From contig SVPI01000009.1 of the NCBI GenBank assembly GCA_015065935.1, positions 1 through 58,090 on the forward strand: a stretch of 58,090 nucleotides of DNA, in the 5' to 3' direction. The stretch's first letter is position 1; the number at the start of each line of letters is the position of its first letter. Below the pieces are notes generated by a model, which saw only the letters and a program-made list of their open reading frames with translations, did not search any database and was not told the DNA's origin. Origin of the DNA: Oscillospiraceae bacterium. Its GTDB lineage: Bacteria; Bacillota; Clostridia; Oscillospirales; Acutalibacteraceae. Shown one piece after another: positions 8,411 through 17,148 of this stretch. The translations under genes were made by a program, and so were the position numbers.

Positions 8411-10393
8411 TTAGCTTAAATCAGCGTCATCAATGTACATATATCCATATTCCGCAATGAAATCCTTTCGGCCCTGAAGGTTATCGCCCAGCAGCAGGTC
8501 AAACATTTCGCTTGTTTTCTCGGCATCGGAGGGCATAACCTTAATAAGGCGGCGGGTGGCGGGGTTCATTGTGGTAAGGTTCATCATATCGGGTTGGTTT
8601 TCACCAAGACCCTTTGAACGCTGTAATGTGTATTTCTGACCCTCAATTTTACCTAGAATTTCGTTTTTCTCATTCTCATCATAGGCAAAGTAGGTCATTT
8701 CCTTTGTGGTAATCTCATAAAGAGGCGTTTCGGCAATATAAACCATTCCCTCATTTATAAGGGTGGGCATAACGCGGTAAATCATTGTTAAAATAAGGGT
8801 TCTAATCTGGAAGCCGTCCACATCGGCATCGGTGCAAATAATGATTTTGTTCCAGCGAAGGTTGGATAAATTAAAGGTTGATAAATCCTTATTAGCCTTT
8901 GATTTAACCTCAACACCACAGCCAAGAACCTTAATTAAATCGGTGATTATTTCGCTTTTAAATACCTTGTCATATTCAGCCTTCAGGCAGTTAAGAATTT
9001 TACCGCGCACCGGCATAATAGCCTGGAAATCGGGGTCACGCGCCAGCTTACAAGAGCCAAGAGCCGAATCACCCTCAACAATAAAGATTTCCCTTTTCTC
9101 AATATCCTTAGTGCGGCAGTCAACAAACTTTTGAATTCTGTCTACCATTGAGTTACTGCTTTGCAGGGTTTTCTTTAGGTTGAGGCGTTCCTTTTCGCTG
9201 CGCTCGCGGGAGCGCTTGTTAATTAAAATCTGGTCGGCAATTTTATCGGCCTCGGCCTTGTTTTCGATGAAATAAACCTCAAGCTGATGGCGGATAAACT
9301 CATTCATTGCCTCATAAATAAACTTGTTTGTTACCGATTTTTTGGTTTGGTTTTCATAAGAAGCAATACCCGAAAAACAGTTGGTTACAAGAACAAGGCT
9401 TTCCTGAACATCGGAAAAGGTTATGCGGCTTTCATTGTTTTTATATTTATTGGTTTGCTTAATGTAGTTATCAATTTGATAAACAAAGGCGCTTTTAACC
9501 GCCTTATCGGGCGAGCCGCCGTTTTCAAGCCAGGAGGAGTTGTGATAGTATTCAAGGAGCTTGTGCTTGTTGGAAAAGCAAAAAGCGAGGTTGATTTTAA
9601 CGGTGTATTCGGGTCGGTCATCACGGTCACGGCCCTTTCTTTCTCCTGACCAAAACTGAACCGAGGTGATTTTCTCATCGCCAATGTTGCCGTTTAGGTA
9701 TTCGGTGATACCATCCTTATAAATAAACTCGCTTGTTTCAAAGCGGGAGCCAACCTGCTCGCGGAACTGGAAGAGCAGCCCTGCATTAACAATTGCCTGG
9801 CGGCGCAAAGTGTCCTTTAAAAGCTCGGCAGAAATATCAATTTCGGTGAAAACATCAATATCAGGGCGCCACTTAATTTTGGTGCCTGTATCACGGCCCG
9901 AATAGGGTTCTTTTTGAAGCCCGCCAACATTGTAGCCCTTTTCGAAATGGAGGTTGTATTTAAAACCATCACGCTTAATTTCAACATCCATATATTCACT
10001 GGCAAACTGTGTAGCGCAAAGGCCAAGACCGTTTAAACCTATGGAATACTCATAGTTAGAGCCGCCGTTTTTATTGTACTTACCGCCTGCATAAAGCTCG
10101 CAGAAAAGCAGCTCCCAGTTATAGCAGTTTTGCTTTGTGTTAAAATCAACAGGGGCGCCTCGGGCAAAGTCCTGTACCTCGTAGGAATTGTCGGAATATT
10201 TGGTAACAATAATCTTGTTACCATAACCCTCTCTTGCCTCATCAATAGAGTTTGAAACAATTTCAAAAACCGAATGGCTGCAGCCATCAATTCCATCGGA
10301 ACCGAAAATAACCCCGGGGCGCTTGCGCACCCTATCGGGACCCTCTAGTTTTTCAATGCTTTCGTTTGTATATTCAGTAGTCTTTTTCGGCAT
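8411..10393 (-). CDS. parE: Type II topoisomerase subunit B, divergent ParE-like
   Basis: ATPase and TOPRIM subunit, 660 aa. The GHKL N box is normal (EIVSNSIDEA, 44-53). The next motif reads DFARGAPVD (75-83) where gyrase/ParE usually has DNGRGIPVD, and the glycine loop reads SIGLNGLG where GGLHGVG is usual. The QTK switch loop is present (ENQTKKSVTNKF). TOPRIM has FIVEGDSALGSCKLARDP and DADVDGFQIRTL; EGDSAGGSAKQGRDR and DADVDGAHIRTL are usual. The chain ends with SKGLGENQPDMMNLTTMNP. It is therefore a functional-looking but clearly divergent enzyme, first in the parE-parC operon, with its own promoter carrying a palindrome. Confidence 0.85.
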   Translation of the reverse strand: MPKKTTEYTNESIEKLEGPDRVRKRPGVIFGSDGIDGCSHSVFEIVSNSIDEAREGYGNKIIVTKYSDNSYEVQDFARGAPVDFNTKQNCYNWELLFCELYAGGKYNKNGGSNYEYSIGLNGLGLCATQFASEYMDVEIKRDGFKYNLHFEKGYNVGGLQKEPYSGRDTGTKIKWRPDIDVFTEIDISAELLKDTLRRQAIVNAGLLFQFREQVGSRFETSEFIYKDGITEYLNGNIGDEKITSVQFWSGERKGRDRDDRPEYTVKINLAFCFSNKHKLLEYYHNSSWLENGGSPDKAVKSAFVYQIDNYIKQTNKYKNNESRITFSDVQESLVLVTNCFSGIASYENQTKKSVTNKFIYEAMNEFIRHQLEVYFIENKAEADKIADQILINKRSRERSEKERLNLKKTLQSSNSMVDRIQKFVDCRTKDIEKREIFIVEGDSALGSCKLARDPDFQAIMPVRGKILNCLKAEYDKVFKSEIITDLIKVLGCGVEVKSKANKDLSTFNLSNLRWNKIIICTDADVDGFQIRTLILTMIYRVMPTLINEGMVYIAETPLYEITTKEMTYFAYDENEKNEILGKIEGQKYTLQRSKGLGENQPDMMNLTTMNPATRRLIKVMPSDAEKTSEMFDLLLGDNLQGRKDFIAEYGYMYIDDADLS

Positions 10394-10435
10394 TACACCT
10401 ACTCCTTAAACTTTAATATAAATATAATTATGATT

Positions 10436-10465
10436 ATTATACACCACATTTTGTGGTTTAGTCAA
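10436..10465 (-). promoter_or_regulatory. parE-parC promoter with internal palindrome
   Basis: Minus strand: TTGACT (10465-10460), 18-base spacer, TATAAT (10441-10436). Inside the spacer is a perfect inverted repeat, ACCACA-TTT-TGTGGT (10443-10457), placed where a repressor would block RNA polymerase. I do not recognise the operator. Confidence 0.65.
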
Positions 10466-10524
10466 GGGCAAAGGCTAATTTCTTGTGTACTGAATAGACA
10501 TAATATTGTTTAATTGCCGCCTTC

Positions 10525-10553
10525 TTGACAGGAGGTGGTCGCTATGTTACAAT
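10525..10553 (+). promoter_or_regulatory. Promoter of the GH28-like gene
   Basis: TTGACA (10525-10530), 17-base spacer, TACAAT (10548-10553). Transcription should start near 10560. That rules out translation starts further upstream and supports ATG 10596 for the following gene. Confidence 0.7.
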
Positions 10554-10595
10554 CAGCGTAAAGTTTATTGGTCTTATATACCTTTGGAGGTTATT

Positions 10596-11948
10596 ATGGA
10601 GAGCATCAAGAAAAAAATAGAATCAACCCTTGCCGAAATGGTAAAAGAAAATGAGAAACTCGGCGCCGCCCTTACCGATAAAGTTAAACTCACGGACTAC
10701 ACTCCAAACGGTGATATATGGACCGAGGCGTTAGAGACGGCTCTTTTTGAACACGAGATAGTCTTAATACCCGAAAAGGATACGCCTTACCTTATTGACA
10801 GAACGGTAGTTATTCCCCCAAACCGCCGTATAATTGCCGATAAAAATGCGGTGATTCGCCTGGCTGACTCAACCAAAACCATTATGTTCCGCAACAAACA
10901 CACCCTTAACGGAACACACGCGCCTATTCAGGCCCTTGCCAAAGATACCAATATCACCATTGAGGGCGGTATATGGGTGGATTGTCAGTCGGTTCGCCTA
11001 GGTTACGGACAAAGCGGAATGTATGATGAGAAGCGTAGCTTTTTCGGTGTTTCCACCCTATTTTTCTTTGACAATATAAACCACCTTACATTAAAGAACA
11101 TAACCTTCAAAAACTGCTCAGGCTTTGCCGTTCAGTGCGGCGACATAACCAATCTCCACATAGAAAACATATTTTTTGACACCTGCTTTGCCGATGGACT
11201 TCACATAAACGGAAACGTTGAAAAGGTATTCGTTAAAAACATTCGCGGCGAGGTTGGAGATGACCTTGTGGCATTTAATATGTTTGACTGGCAAAACTCA
11301 TCGGTAAACTTCGGCCCTGCCAAGACCGTTATCTGCGAAGACGTTTCCCTGACCCGCGGCGGTTTCGGTGCCAGAATTCAGCCCGGTGTTTATACCTATG
11401 CCGATGGAAGTGAAATCGACTGCTCGATTGAGGATGCTATTTTCAGAAGAATTGAAAATATCAGCACCTTTAAGCTCTATTGCCAGACCCCTGCCTACCA
11501 CGTGGGTGAAACGCCCGAAAAGGTTTCGGTAGGAAGCGGTAACAACATTATTTTTGAGGATATAAAGGTGGATTTAAATAGTCCTATAGACCTTTTTAAG
11601 GAATATACCGAAAGCGACCCCGTTGCAGGAAGCATTGCCGCTTTTGAACTTGGGCTTAATGCAAAAAATATGTATTTTAAAAACATTGACCTTATTCTGC
11701 ACCGTGACAAATATCCCTACTCCTATCTTGTGTGCATAGGACCAAAGTCGGCAAGGCGCGGTGACCTTCAGATTTTTGACCCTTATTTCTCATCCCACAC
11801 CGAAAAAATTTATTTTGAGAATATAACGGTAAACGGCGAGAAAGTATCAGACGTTACACCCTACATCAGAGAAATAGTTTTTGACCGTTTGTTTGACGAT
11901 ATGCCCTCCACCGCCAAGGGAAGTATCGGCCAAATCATTTGTAAATAA
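10596..11948 (+). CDS. GH28-like right-handed beta-helix protein (polygalacturonase-related)
   Basis: About 450 aa with the repetitive short-strand pattern of pectin-lyase-fold proteins (LTLKNITFKNCSGFAVQ, LHIENIFFDTCFADGLHI, VFVKNIRGEVGDDLVAFN). The pattern resembles glycoside hydrolase family 28: DGLHI (200-204), GDDLVAFN (221-228) and GARIQPG (258-264) line up with the family's NTDG, DD and RIK-type motifs. No signal peptide is seen, so the protein is probably cytoplasmic and would act on imported oligosaccharides, for example oligogalacturonide-type sugars. ATG 10596 has GGAGG six bases upstream. It stands alone, with its own promoter and terminator, among housekeeping genes and with no sugar transporter beside it. 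Substrate is unknown. Confidence 0.7.
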   Translation: MESIKKKIESTLAEMVKENEKLGAALTDKVKLTDYTPNGDIWTEALETALFEHEIVLIPEKDTPYLIDRTVVIPPNRRIIADKNAVIRLADSTKTIMFRNKHTLNGTHAPIQALAKDTNITIEGGIWVDCQSVRLGYGQSGMYDEKRSFFGVSTLFFFDNINHLTLKNITFKNCSGFAVQCGDITNLHIENIFFDTCFADGLHINGNVEKVFVKNIRGEVGDDLVAFNMFDWQNSSVNFGPAKTVICEDVSLTRGGFGARIQPGVYTYADGSEIDCSIEDAIFRRIENISTFKLYCQTPAYHVGETPEKVSVGSGNNIIFEDIKVDLNSPIDLFKEYTESDPVAGSIAAFELGLNAKNMYFKNIDLILHRDKYPYSYLVCIGPKSARRGDLQIFDPYFSSHTEKIYFENITVNGEKVSDVTPYIREIVFDRLFDDMPSTAKGSIGQIICK

Positions 11949-11983
11949 GCGCCTTTTCTTGCCCAAAAAATTCAAAGCAAATA

Positions 11984-12017
11984 AAAAACACCGAACGCTC
12001 AAACGTTCGGTGTTTTT
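11984..12017. terminator. Bidirectional terminator between the GH28-like gene and gdhA
   Basis: AAAAACACCGAACG pairs perfectly with CGTTCGGTGTTTTT (14 bp, six-base loop). The stem is flanked by A and T runs, so it works for both converging genes. Confidence 0.9.
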
Positions 12018-12031
12018 GTGTTTAATAACTA

Positions 12032-13384
12032 TTAGTATGCAATACCCTGAGCAATCATTGCCTCAGCAACCTTTTCAAAGCCGGCAATGTTGGCACCTGC
12101 AACAAGGTCACCCTCCATACCGTACTTCTTGGAAGCCTCGTAGGAGTTCTTGTAGATATCAGCCATAATCTGGTGAAGCTTTGCATCAACCTCTTCGGCA
12201 GTCCAGGAATAACGCATTGAGTTCTGGCTCATCTCTAAGCCCGATACTGCAACGCCGCCTGCATTTACTGCCTTTGAAGGAGCAATGAGAACCTTGTTTT
12301 CACGCAGATACTGAACGGCTTCATCGGTGGTGGGCATATTAGCAACCTCTATGTAGTACTTAACGCCGTTGGCTACGATGTTTTTAGCATCCTCTAAGCC
12401 AACTTCGTTCTGGGTAGCGCAAGGCATAACAACATCAACCTTCTGCTCCCAGGGGCGCTTGCCCTCGAAATACTGTGCACCGAACTTATCGGCATAATCC
12501 TTAACCTTATCGCGGCCGGAAGCGCGCATCTCAAGGAGGAAATCAATCTTCTCCTCGGTGTTGATGCCGTCCTTATCATAAACATAACCATCGGGACCCG
12601 AAATGGTAACAACCTTACCGCCAAGCTCGGTAACCTTTTTAACGGTACCCCAAGCAACGTTACCGAAGCCGGAAACTGCGAAGGTCTTGCCCTTAATGTC
12701 CTCACCTGCGGTTTTTAAAACCTCAGCGGTGTAGTAAACTGCACCAAAGCCGGTAGCCTCGGGGCGGATAAGAGAACCGCCGAAGGAGCGACCCTTACCG
12801 GTTAAAACGCCGGTAAATTCGTTGCGAAGGCGCTTGTACTGGCCATAGAGATAGCCAACCTCACGGGCACCTACGCCGATATCACCTGCAGGAACGTCGG
12901 TATCGGCACCGATGTGCTTTGCAAGCTCGGTCATAAAGCTCTGGCAGAAGCGCATAATTTCACCATCGGAACGGCCTCTGGGGTCAAAGTCAGAGCCGCC
13001 CTTACCGCCGCCCATAGGAAGACCGGTAAGGCTGTTTTTAAAGGTCTGCTCAAAGCCTAAGAACTTCATAATTGAAGCGTTAACGCTGGGATGGAAGCGA
13101 AGGCCGCCCTTGTAGGGACCAATGGCAGAGTTAAACTGAACGCGGAAGCCGCGGTTGCACTGAACCTTGCCGTTGTCATCAACCCAGGAAACACGGAAGC
13201 TGATCATACGCTCGGGCTCGCACATACGCTCAATAATACCGCACTCCTCAAATTTGGGGTTCTGCGCAATAACGGGCTCTAAAGATTCCAAAACATCTCT
13301 TACTGCCTGTAAAAATTCAGGCTCGCCTGCATTGCGGGCGCTTACATCACTGTAAACGCGATTTAAATACTCACTTTTAAACAC
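12032..13384 (-). CDS. gdhA: NADP-type glutamate dehydrogenase
   Basis: Hexameric Glu/Leu/Phe/Val dehydrogenase family enzyme, 450 aa, the length of the bacterial NADP(H)-linked biosynthetic type. It makes glutamate from 2-oxoglutarate and ammonia. GPYKGGLRFHPSV (89-101) and the catalytic lysine in LPMGGGKGGSDFDP (K128) are intact. The nucleotide-binding fold follows at about 230-260 (FAVSGFGNVAWG). The start is GTG 13384 with GAGGAGG about nine bases upstream. It is transcribed alone from a promoter (13429-13457) that carries nearly the same palindrome as the histidine operon promoter, so its regulation is probably tied to that operon. Confidence 0.96.
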   Translation of the reverse strand: MFKSEYLNRVYSDVSARNAGEPEFLQAVRDVLESLEPVIAQNPKFEECGIIERMCEPERMISFRVSWVDDNGKVQCNRGFRVQFNSAIGPYKGGLRFHPSVNASIMKFLGFEQTFKNSLTGLPMGGGKGGSDFDPRGRSDGEIMRFCQSFMTELAKHIGADTDVPAGDIGVGAREVGYLYGQYKRLRNEFTGVLTGKGRSFGGSLIRPEATGFGAVYYTAEVLKTAGEDIKGKTFAVSGFGNVAWGTVKKVTELGGKVVTISGPDGYVYDKDGINTEEKIDFLLEMRASGRDKVKDYADKFGAQYFEGKRPWEQKVDVVMPCATQNEVGLEDAKNIVANGVKYYIEVANMPTTDEAVQYLRENKVLIAPSKAVNAGGVAVSGLEMSQNSMRYSWTAEEVDAKLHQIMADIYKNSYEASKKYGMEGDLVAGANIAGFEKVAEAMIAQGIAY

Positions 13385-13428
13385 TGTAAATTCCTCCTCA
13401 GGAAATAAAATTTAAAAAAATATGATTT

Positions 13429-13457
13429 ATTTTAACATTTCAGCGCGCTAAAGTCAA
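13429..13457 (-). promoter_or_regulatory. gdhA promoter with his-type palindromic operator
   Basis: Minus strand: TTGACT (13457-13452), 17-base spacer, TAAAAT (13434-13429). The spacer begins with TTAGCGCGCTGA (13451-13440). In the histidine promoter the same slot holds TTAGCGCACTAA. The two promoters share 13 consecutive bases, TTGACTTTAGCGC. Confidence 0.7.
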
Positions 13458-13475
13458 TAATTTCGACAAGATTTT

Positions 13476-14837
13476 TTACTCAAAAGACTTAATTTTTTTA
13501 ATCCACTTACCGCCCTTAAGCCTTATAACGCACCAAATGGCTTTTATCACCTGGTCGCTTCTAAGACCGAAATAGAACCAAAAAGCAGGCAGGTGCAAAA
13601 TGTGTCCCGCCAAAAGTCCCAATGGAATTCCTATAACCCAAAGGAAAATATTGTCGGTAAGCATCAGCATCTTGGTGTCCCCGCCGCCGCGCAGCACGCC
13701 CTTGGTCATTATGGAATTTGTCGCCTGGAAGAAAATGATTATAGCGTTTGCCGCCATAAACTGTTTGGCAAGCTCCACCGTTTCGCCGGATAAATCATAG
13801 GCCGAAATTAAGGGGGCGCTTATAAGGGTTATAATGGTTGCGGCGACAACGCCGAAAACAAGGCCAATTCCGAGAAATGCCCAGCCCTGATTTTGGGCCT
13901 TTTGCCTTTGTCCTTCACCAAGGGTTTTGCCTGTTACAATGCACCCTGCCTGGGAAAAGCCCTGAATCATAACTGTGCTTAACTGCTGCGCAACTCCGGT
14001 TACCGCATTGGCGGCAACAAAGCCACCGCCCAAATGGCTTATTATCATAGCGGCGGTATTGTTACCAAGGGCTAAAATACCGTCACTTATCAAAACGGGG
14101 ATGCTTACCCTTATGTACTCTCGCCAAAGGGGGCCCACCTTTTTAAATATATGTTTAACTTTAAAGCCTATTTCCTTTTCAAAAATGAAAAGATATCCGC
14201 AAATTATGGCAAACTCAAAGGCTCTTGAAATAAGGGTTCCCACCGCGGCGCCTGCAACACCCATTTGAGGGGCGCCCAGTTTTCCGAAAATAAAGGCGTA
14301 GTTAGCGGCAATATTTACAAAAAATGCGCCAATAGAGGTGTAAAGGGGAATTTTAACCTGCCCCACGTTTCTAAGCACAATGGTGCAGGTGGTGGAAAGG
14401 CCAAACACGAAATAGGTTGCAACCGAATAGTTAAGATATTCTATACCGTAACCTATTATATCGGCTTCATCGGTGTAAATTCGCATTATGGTTTCGGGGC
14501 AAAAGGCGGTAAAAACACTAAACCCCAAGGATAGACCGAGGCAAAGCCGCAGCATTACATTTACCGTACCCCTTAGGGATTTTTGCTCCTTCATACCAAA
14601 ATAACGGGCAACCAAAACCGAGGCGCCCATTCCTATTCCCATACAAAAAATATGGAAAATGGCAATAAACTGGTTGGCAAGGGAAACTGCCGATAACTGC
14701 CTTTCACCAACAGCGCCCACCATAACGGTGTCCATCATATTAACACCTGTTGTTATAAGACCCTGAAGGGCAATGGGAATGGCAATAGCGCACACCGTTT
14801 TATAAAAATTTTTATCCTTTGAAATAAGCCTGTTCAT
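13476..14837 (-). CDS. MATE family multidrug/metabolite efflux transporter
   Basis: Multi-antimicrobial extrusion family membrane protein, 453 aa, with about 12 predicted membrane segments in two similar halves; each half begins with the MATE-type pattern (IPIALQGLITTGVNMMDTVM at about 18-37; IPVLISDGILALGNNTAAMI in the second half). Such proteins export cationic drugs or metabolites in exchange for Na+ or H+; the substrate here cannot be predicted. ATG 14837 is preceded by AAAGGAAA. The gene begins 18 bases after the upstream operon's terminator stem, so it is probably expressed by read-through or from a promoter inside the upstream gene. No terminator is visible before gdhA. Confidence 0.9.
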   Translation of the reverse strand: MNRLISKDKNFYKTVCAIAIPIALQGLITTGVNMMDTVMVGAVGERQLSAVSLANQFIAIFHIFCMGIGMGASVLVARYFGMKEQKSLRGTVNVMLRLCLGLSLGFSVFTAFCPETIMRIYTDEADIIGYGIEYLNYSVATYFVFGLSTTCTIVLRNVGQVKIPLYTSIGAFFVNIAANYAFIFGKLGAPQMGVAGAAVGTLISRAFEFAIICGYLFIFEKEIGFKVKHIFKKVGPLWREYIRVSIPVLISDGILALGNNTAAMIISHLGGGFVAANAVTGVAQQLSTVMIQGFSQAGCIVTGKTLGEGQRQKAQNQGWAFLGIGLVFGVVAATIITLISAPLISAYDLSGETVELAKQFMAANAIIIFFQATNSIMTKGVLRGGGDTKMLMLTDNIFLWVIGIPLGLLAGHILHLPAFWFYFGLRSDQVIKAIWCVIRLKGGKWIKKIKSFE

Positions 14838-14852
14838 TTTAAAATTTCCTTT

Positions 14853-14883
14853 AAAAACACGGTGGGTTTTACCCCACCGTGTT
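14853..14883 (-). terminator. Terminator of the dapF-dapL-sugar transferase-nucleotidyltransferase operon
   Basis: Minus strand: AACACGGTGGG pairs perfectly with CCCACCGTGTT (11 bp), followed by TTTTTAAA. Confidence 0.8.
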
Positions 14884-14894
14884 AAAATAAAATA

Positions 14895-15776
14895 TTAAAG
14901 TCCTTCGTAAACTCCGCTTTCAACAAGGGCGCCAAGTGCCTTTACAACTGCAGGCTTATCCTCCTTGTATGTAACGCCATACCATCTATCCTCAGCAACC
15001 AAAACCTTAACAGCCTTTTCGCCGTTTTTAACAAGGTCGCCAATAACAATGGGAATATAAAACTCGCTTTTTGGAACATTAATTTTTTCGTTTAAGAATG
15101 CCTTAAATTCTCTTTCAAGGAAATCAAAAATATCAGGATTAAGACCCCAGAAGTTCATGGAAACAACGGTATCCTCCGGCATCTCTACCCAAGTCTCACC
15201 ATCGTCCTCGGTGTACTTGCAGTCCCTAATCTTGGTGCGCTCATCAATTTTCTTTAAGAAGCCGTCCTCAACAACACAAACACCTCTTGAAACGGTGCCG
15301 TTTTCGGTTAAGGTGTTGGCAAGGCGGTAACCAACAACACAGTAGTTTTCGCTATCTGCTTTAAGCTGGTTATAAATCTGTTTAAATGCACTTTGGCCAT
15401 AGTAATCATCGGCATTGATAATAGCAAAGGGCTCTTTGACAACGTCCTTGCAGCAAAGAATTGCCTGGCCTGTTCCCCAAGGCTTGGTTCTGCCCTCGGG
15501 GCAGGTAAAGCCCTCGGGTAAATCGTTAACCTCTTGGAAAACATACTCGGTGGGCAAAACCTTTTCAACGCGTTTGCCAACAATTTCCTTAAAGTCTTTT
15601 TCTATTTCGTGTTTAATTACGAAAACCACCTTGGTAAAGCCGGCTTTTTTTGCATCGTAAACCGAAAAGTCTAAAAGGGCTTCGCCTTTAGGACCAATTG
15701 GTTCAATTTGCTTAAGACCGCCAAAACGGCTGCCCATACCTGCTGCCATAACTACAAGTGTTGCATTAAAGCTCAT
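14895..15776 (-). CDS. Sugar-phosphate nucleotidyltransferase family protein
   Basis: About 293 aa NTP_transferase-fold protein. The N-terminal nucleotide loop is VVMAAGMGSRFGGLKQ, followed by PIGPKGEALLDFSVYDA and the metal-site segment FAIINADDYYG. Enzymes of this type join a nucleoside monophosphate to a sugar phosphate, giving an activated sugar for polysaccharides. ATG 15776 (MSFNATLVV) has AAGGAAG nine bases upstream; TTG 15785 is possible. It overlaps the end of the sugar transferase gene by 11 bases and is last in the operon, so it probably supplies the activated sugar that the transferase uses. The sugar is not predictable, and I avoid calling it galU or rfbA. Confidence 0.8.
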   Translation of the reverse strand: MSFNATLVVMAAGMGSRFGGLKQIEPIGPKGEALLDFSVYDAKKAGFTKVVFVIKHEIEKDFKEIVGKRVEKVLPTEYVFQEVNDLPEGFTCPEGRTKPWGTGQAILCCKDVVKEPFAIINADDYYGQSAFKQIYNQLKADSENYCVVGYRLANTLTENGTVSRGVCVVEDGFLKKIDERTKIRDCKYTEDDGETWVEMPEDTVVSMNFWGLNPDIFDFLEREFKAFLNEKINVPKSEFYIPIVIGDLVKNGEKAVKVLVAEDRWYGVTYKEDKPAVVKALGALVESGVYEGL

Positions 15777-17148
15777 TTGACTCAACTTCCTTCTTACTTT
15801 TTTTCAAAACAACATTGTTTTTCTCTGTAAAGCCCTCGGTAGACTCCTTCATAAACAAAATCTTAATTGTCATTAAAATAAGTTTAATATCCATTAAAAG
15901 AGAATACTGCTCAATATAAATTAAGTCCATATTAAGCTTGTCCTCAGGGCTTGTGTTATACTTACCGTAAATTTGAGCGTAGCCTGTAAGACCGCCCTTA
16001 ACACGGTGTCTTAAATCAAAATCGGGGTAGGCTTTTGTATACTCATAAACGTTTTCAATTCTTTCGGGACGGGGGCCAACAAGGGACATATCGCCGAAAA
16101 GAATGTTAAACAGCTGGGGCAGCTCATCAACCCTTATAGGGCGCATAATTTTACCAACAGGGGTAATGCGGTCATCGTTGTCGGTGGTGCCCTTAACCTC
16201 GTTTTTATCGGCATCGGGAATCATTGAACGGAATTTTAAAACGTTAAACACCTTGCCGTCCTTTGTGATGCGGTTTTGCTTAAACAGCACAGGTCCGCCA
16301 TCGCAAAGCTTAATGGCAATCGCAAAGCCCAGCATAATGGGCCAGGTAATAAGAATACCCACAGCCGCCACAAAAATATCCATTGCACGTTTAATCATTG
16401 CCTGCTCGGTTGTAAGACCGCGGGCACGGCACATTAAAACAGGGGTATCGAAAATTTGAATGATTGCCGAATTATTAACAATAATATCGGTAGATGAGGG
16501 TAGCAGATAAACACGCTTGCCACTACTGTAGCAGTAACGCAGCAGCTCATCCTTAGCGGATTTTTCAAACTCGCTTAAAATAACCGCCTCATAGGAATCA
16601 ATAAGCTCTTTAATTTCCTCAACCGAATGGCGGGTTAGGGAAACACCGCGCTCAATTTTAAAGCGCTCGGGAATTTTGCTCATTTTACGAATAAGGGTTT
16701 TGCCCTGCGCATCATCAGCAAAAACAGCCAGCATCTTTCGCGCCGCATAAAGGGAGAAATAAATTCTGTTACAGCAGTAGGACATTATGAACACAACGCC
16801 TATCTGATAAACAATTCCAAGTAAAAACGGCGGAATTACAATAAGGTCGCCTAAAATAAGGCTCAGCGCCAGGTACATTATAAAGTTTGTGAAAACCACC
16901 GCCAGGGAAAGGCTGTAAATTATTTCGTGCAAACGATTTATGCCTATTCTAAAGCCACCGTAAAGGTTGGCAAAAACCACAAACAGCACAAGGTACATAA
17001 AAAGAACAATGTAATTTCCCTTGCCGCTCATAAGGGTGTTTGGGTAAGCCGATTGCCAAACCTCAACAAAGCCGCAGGTAACGGCTAAAACGGTTAGAAT
17101 TTTGGCACAAAGCATTATCGATTTTCTGAATTTAATTAAATGTTTCAT
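15766..17148 (-). CDS. Polyprenyl-phosphate sugar phosphotransferase (exopolysaccharide initiating enzyme)
   Basis: 460 aa. Four hydrophobic segments occupy about residues 11-130, followed by a CoA-binding-like middle region, one more membrane segment (MDIFVAAVGILITWPIML) and the bacterial sugar transferase catalytic domain. Family marks include GPVLFKQNR, FRSMIPDAD, RVDELPQLFNIL and DMSLVGPRPERIE. Enzymes of this family move a sugar-1-phosphate onto undecaprenyl phosphate at the membrane and start capsule, exopolysaccharide or glycan assembly. Its ATG overlaps the dapL stop (ATGA), so it is translationally coupled to a diaminopimelate gene. No flippase, polymerase or further glycosyltransferases are nearby, which is unusual for this family. 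Confidence 0.9.
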   Translation of the reverse strand: MKHLIKFRKSIMLCAKILTVLAVTCGFVEVWQSAYPNTLMSGKGNYIVLFMYLVLFVVFANLYGGFRIGINRLHEIIYSLSLAVVFTNFIMYLALSLILGDLIVIPPFLLGIVYQIGVVFIMSYCCNRIYFSLYAARKMLAVFADDAQGKTLIRKMSKIPERFKIERGVSLTRHSVEEIKELIDSYEAVILSEFEKSAKDELLRYCYSSGKRVYLLPSSTDIIVNNSAIIQIFDTPVLMCRARGLTTEQAMIKRAMDIFVAAVGILITWPIMLGFAIAIKLCDGGPVLFKQNRITKDGKVFNVLKFRSMIPDADKNEVKGTTDNDDRITPVGKIMRPIRVDELPQLFNILFGDMSLVGPRPERIENVYEYTKAYPDFDLRHRVKGGLTGYAQIYGKYNTSPEDKLNMDLIYIEQYSLLMDIKLILMTIKILFMKESTEGFTEKNNVVLKKSKKEVESNEL

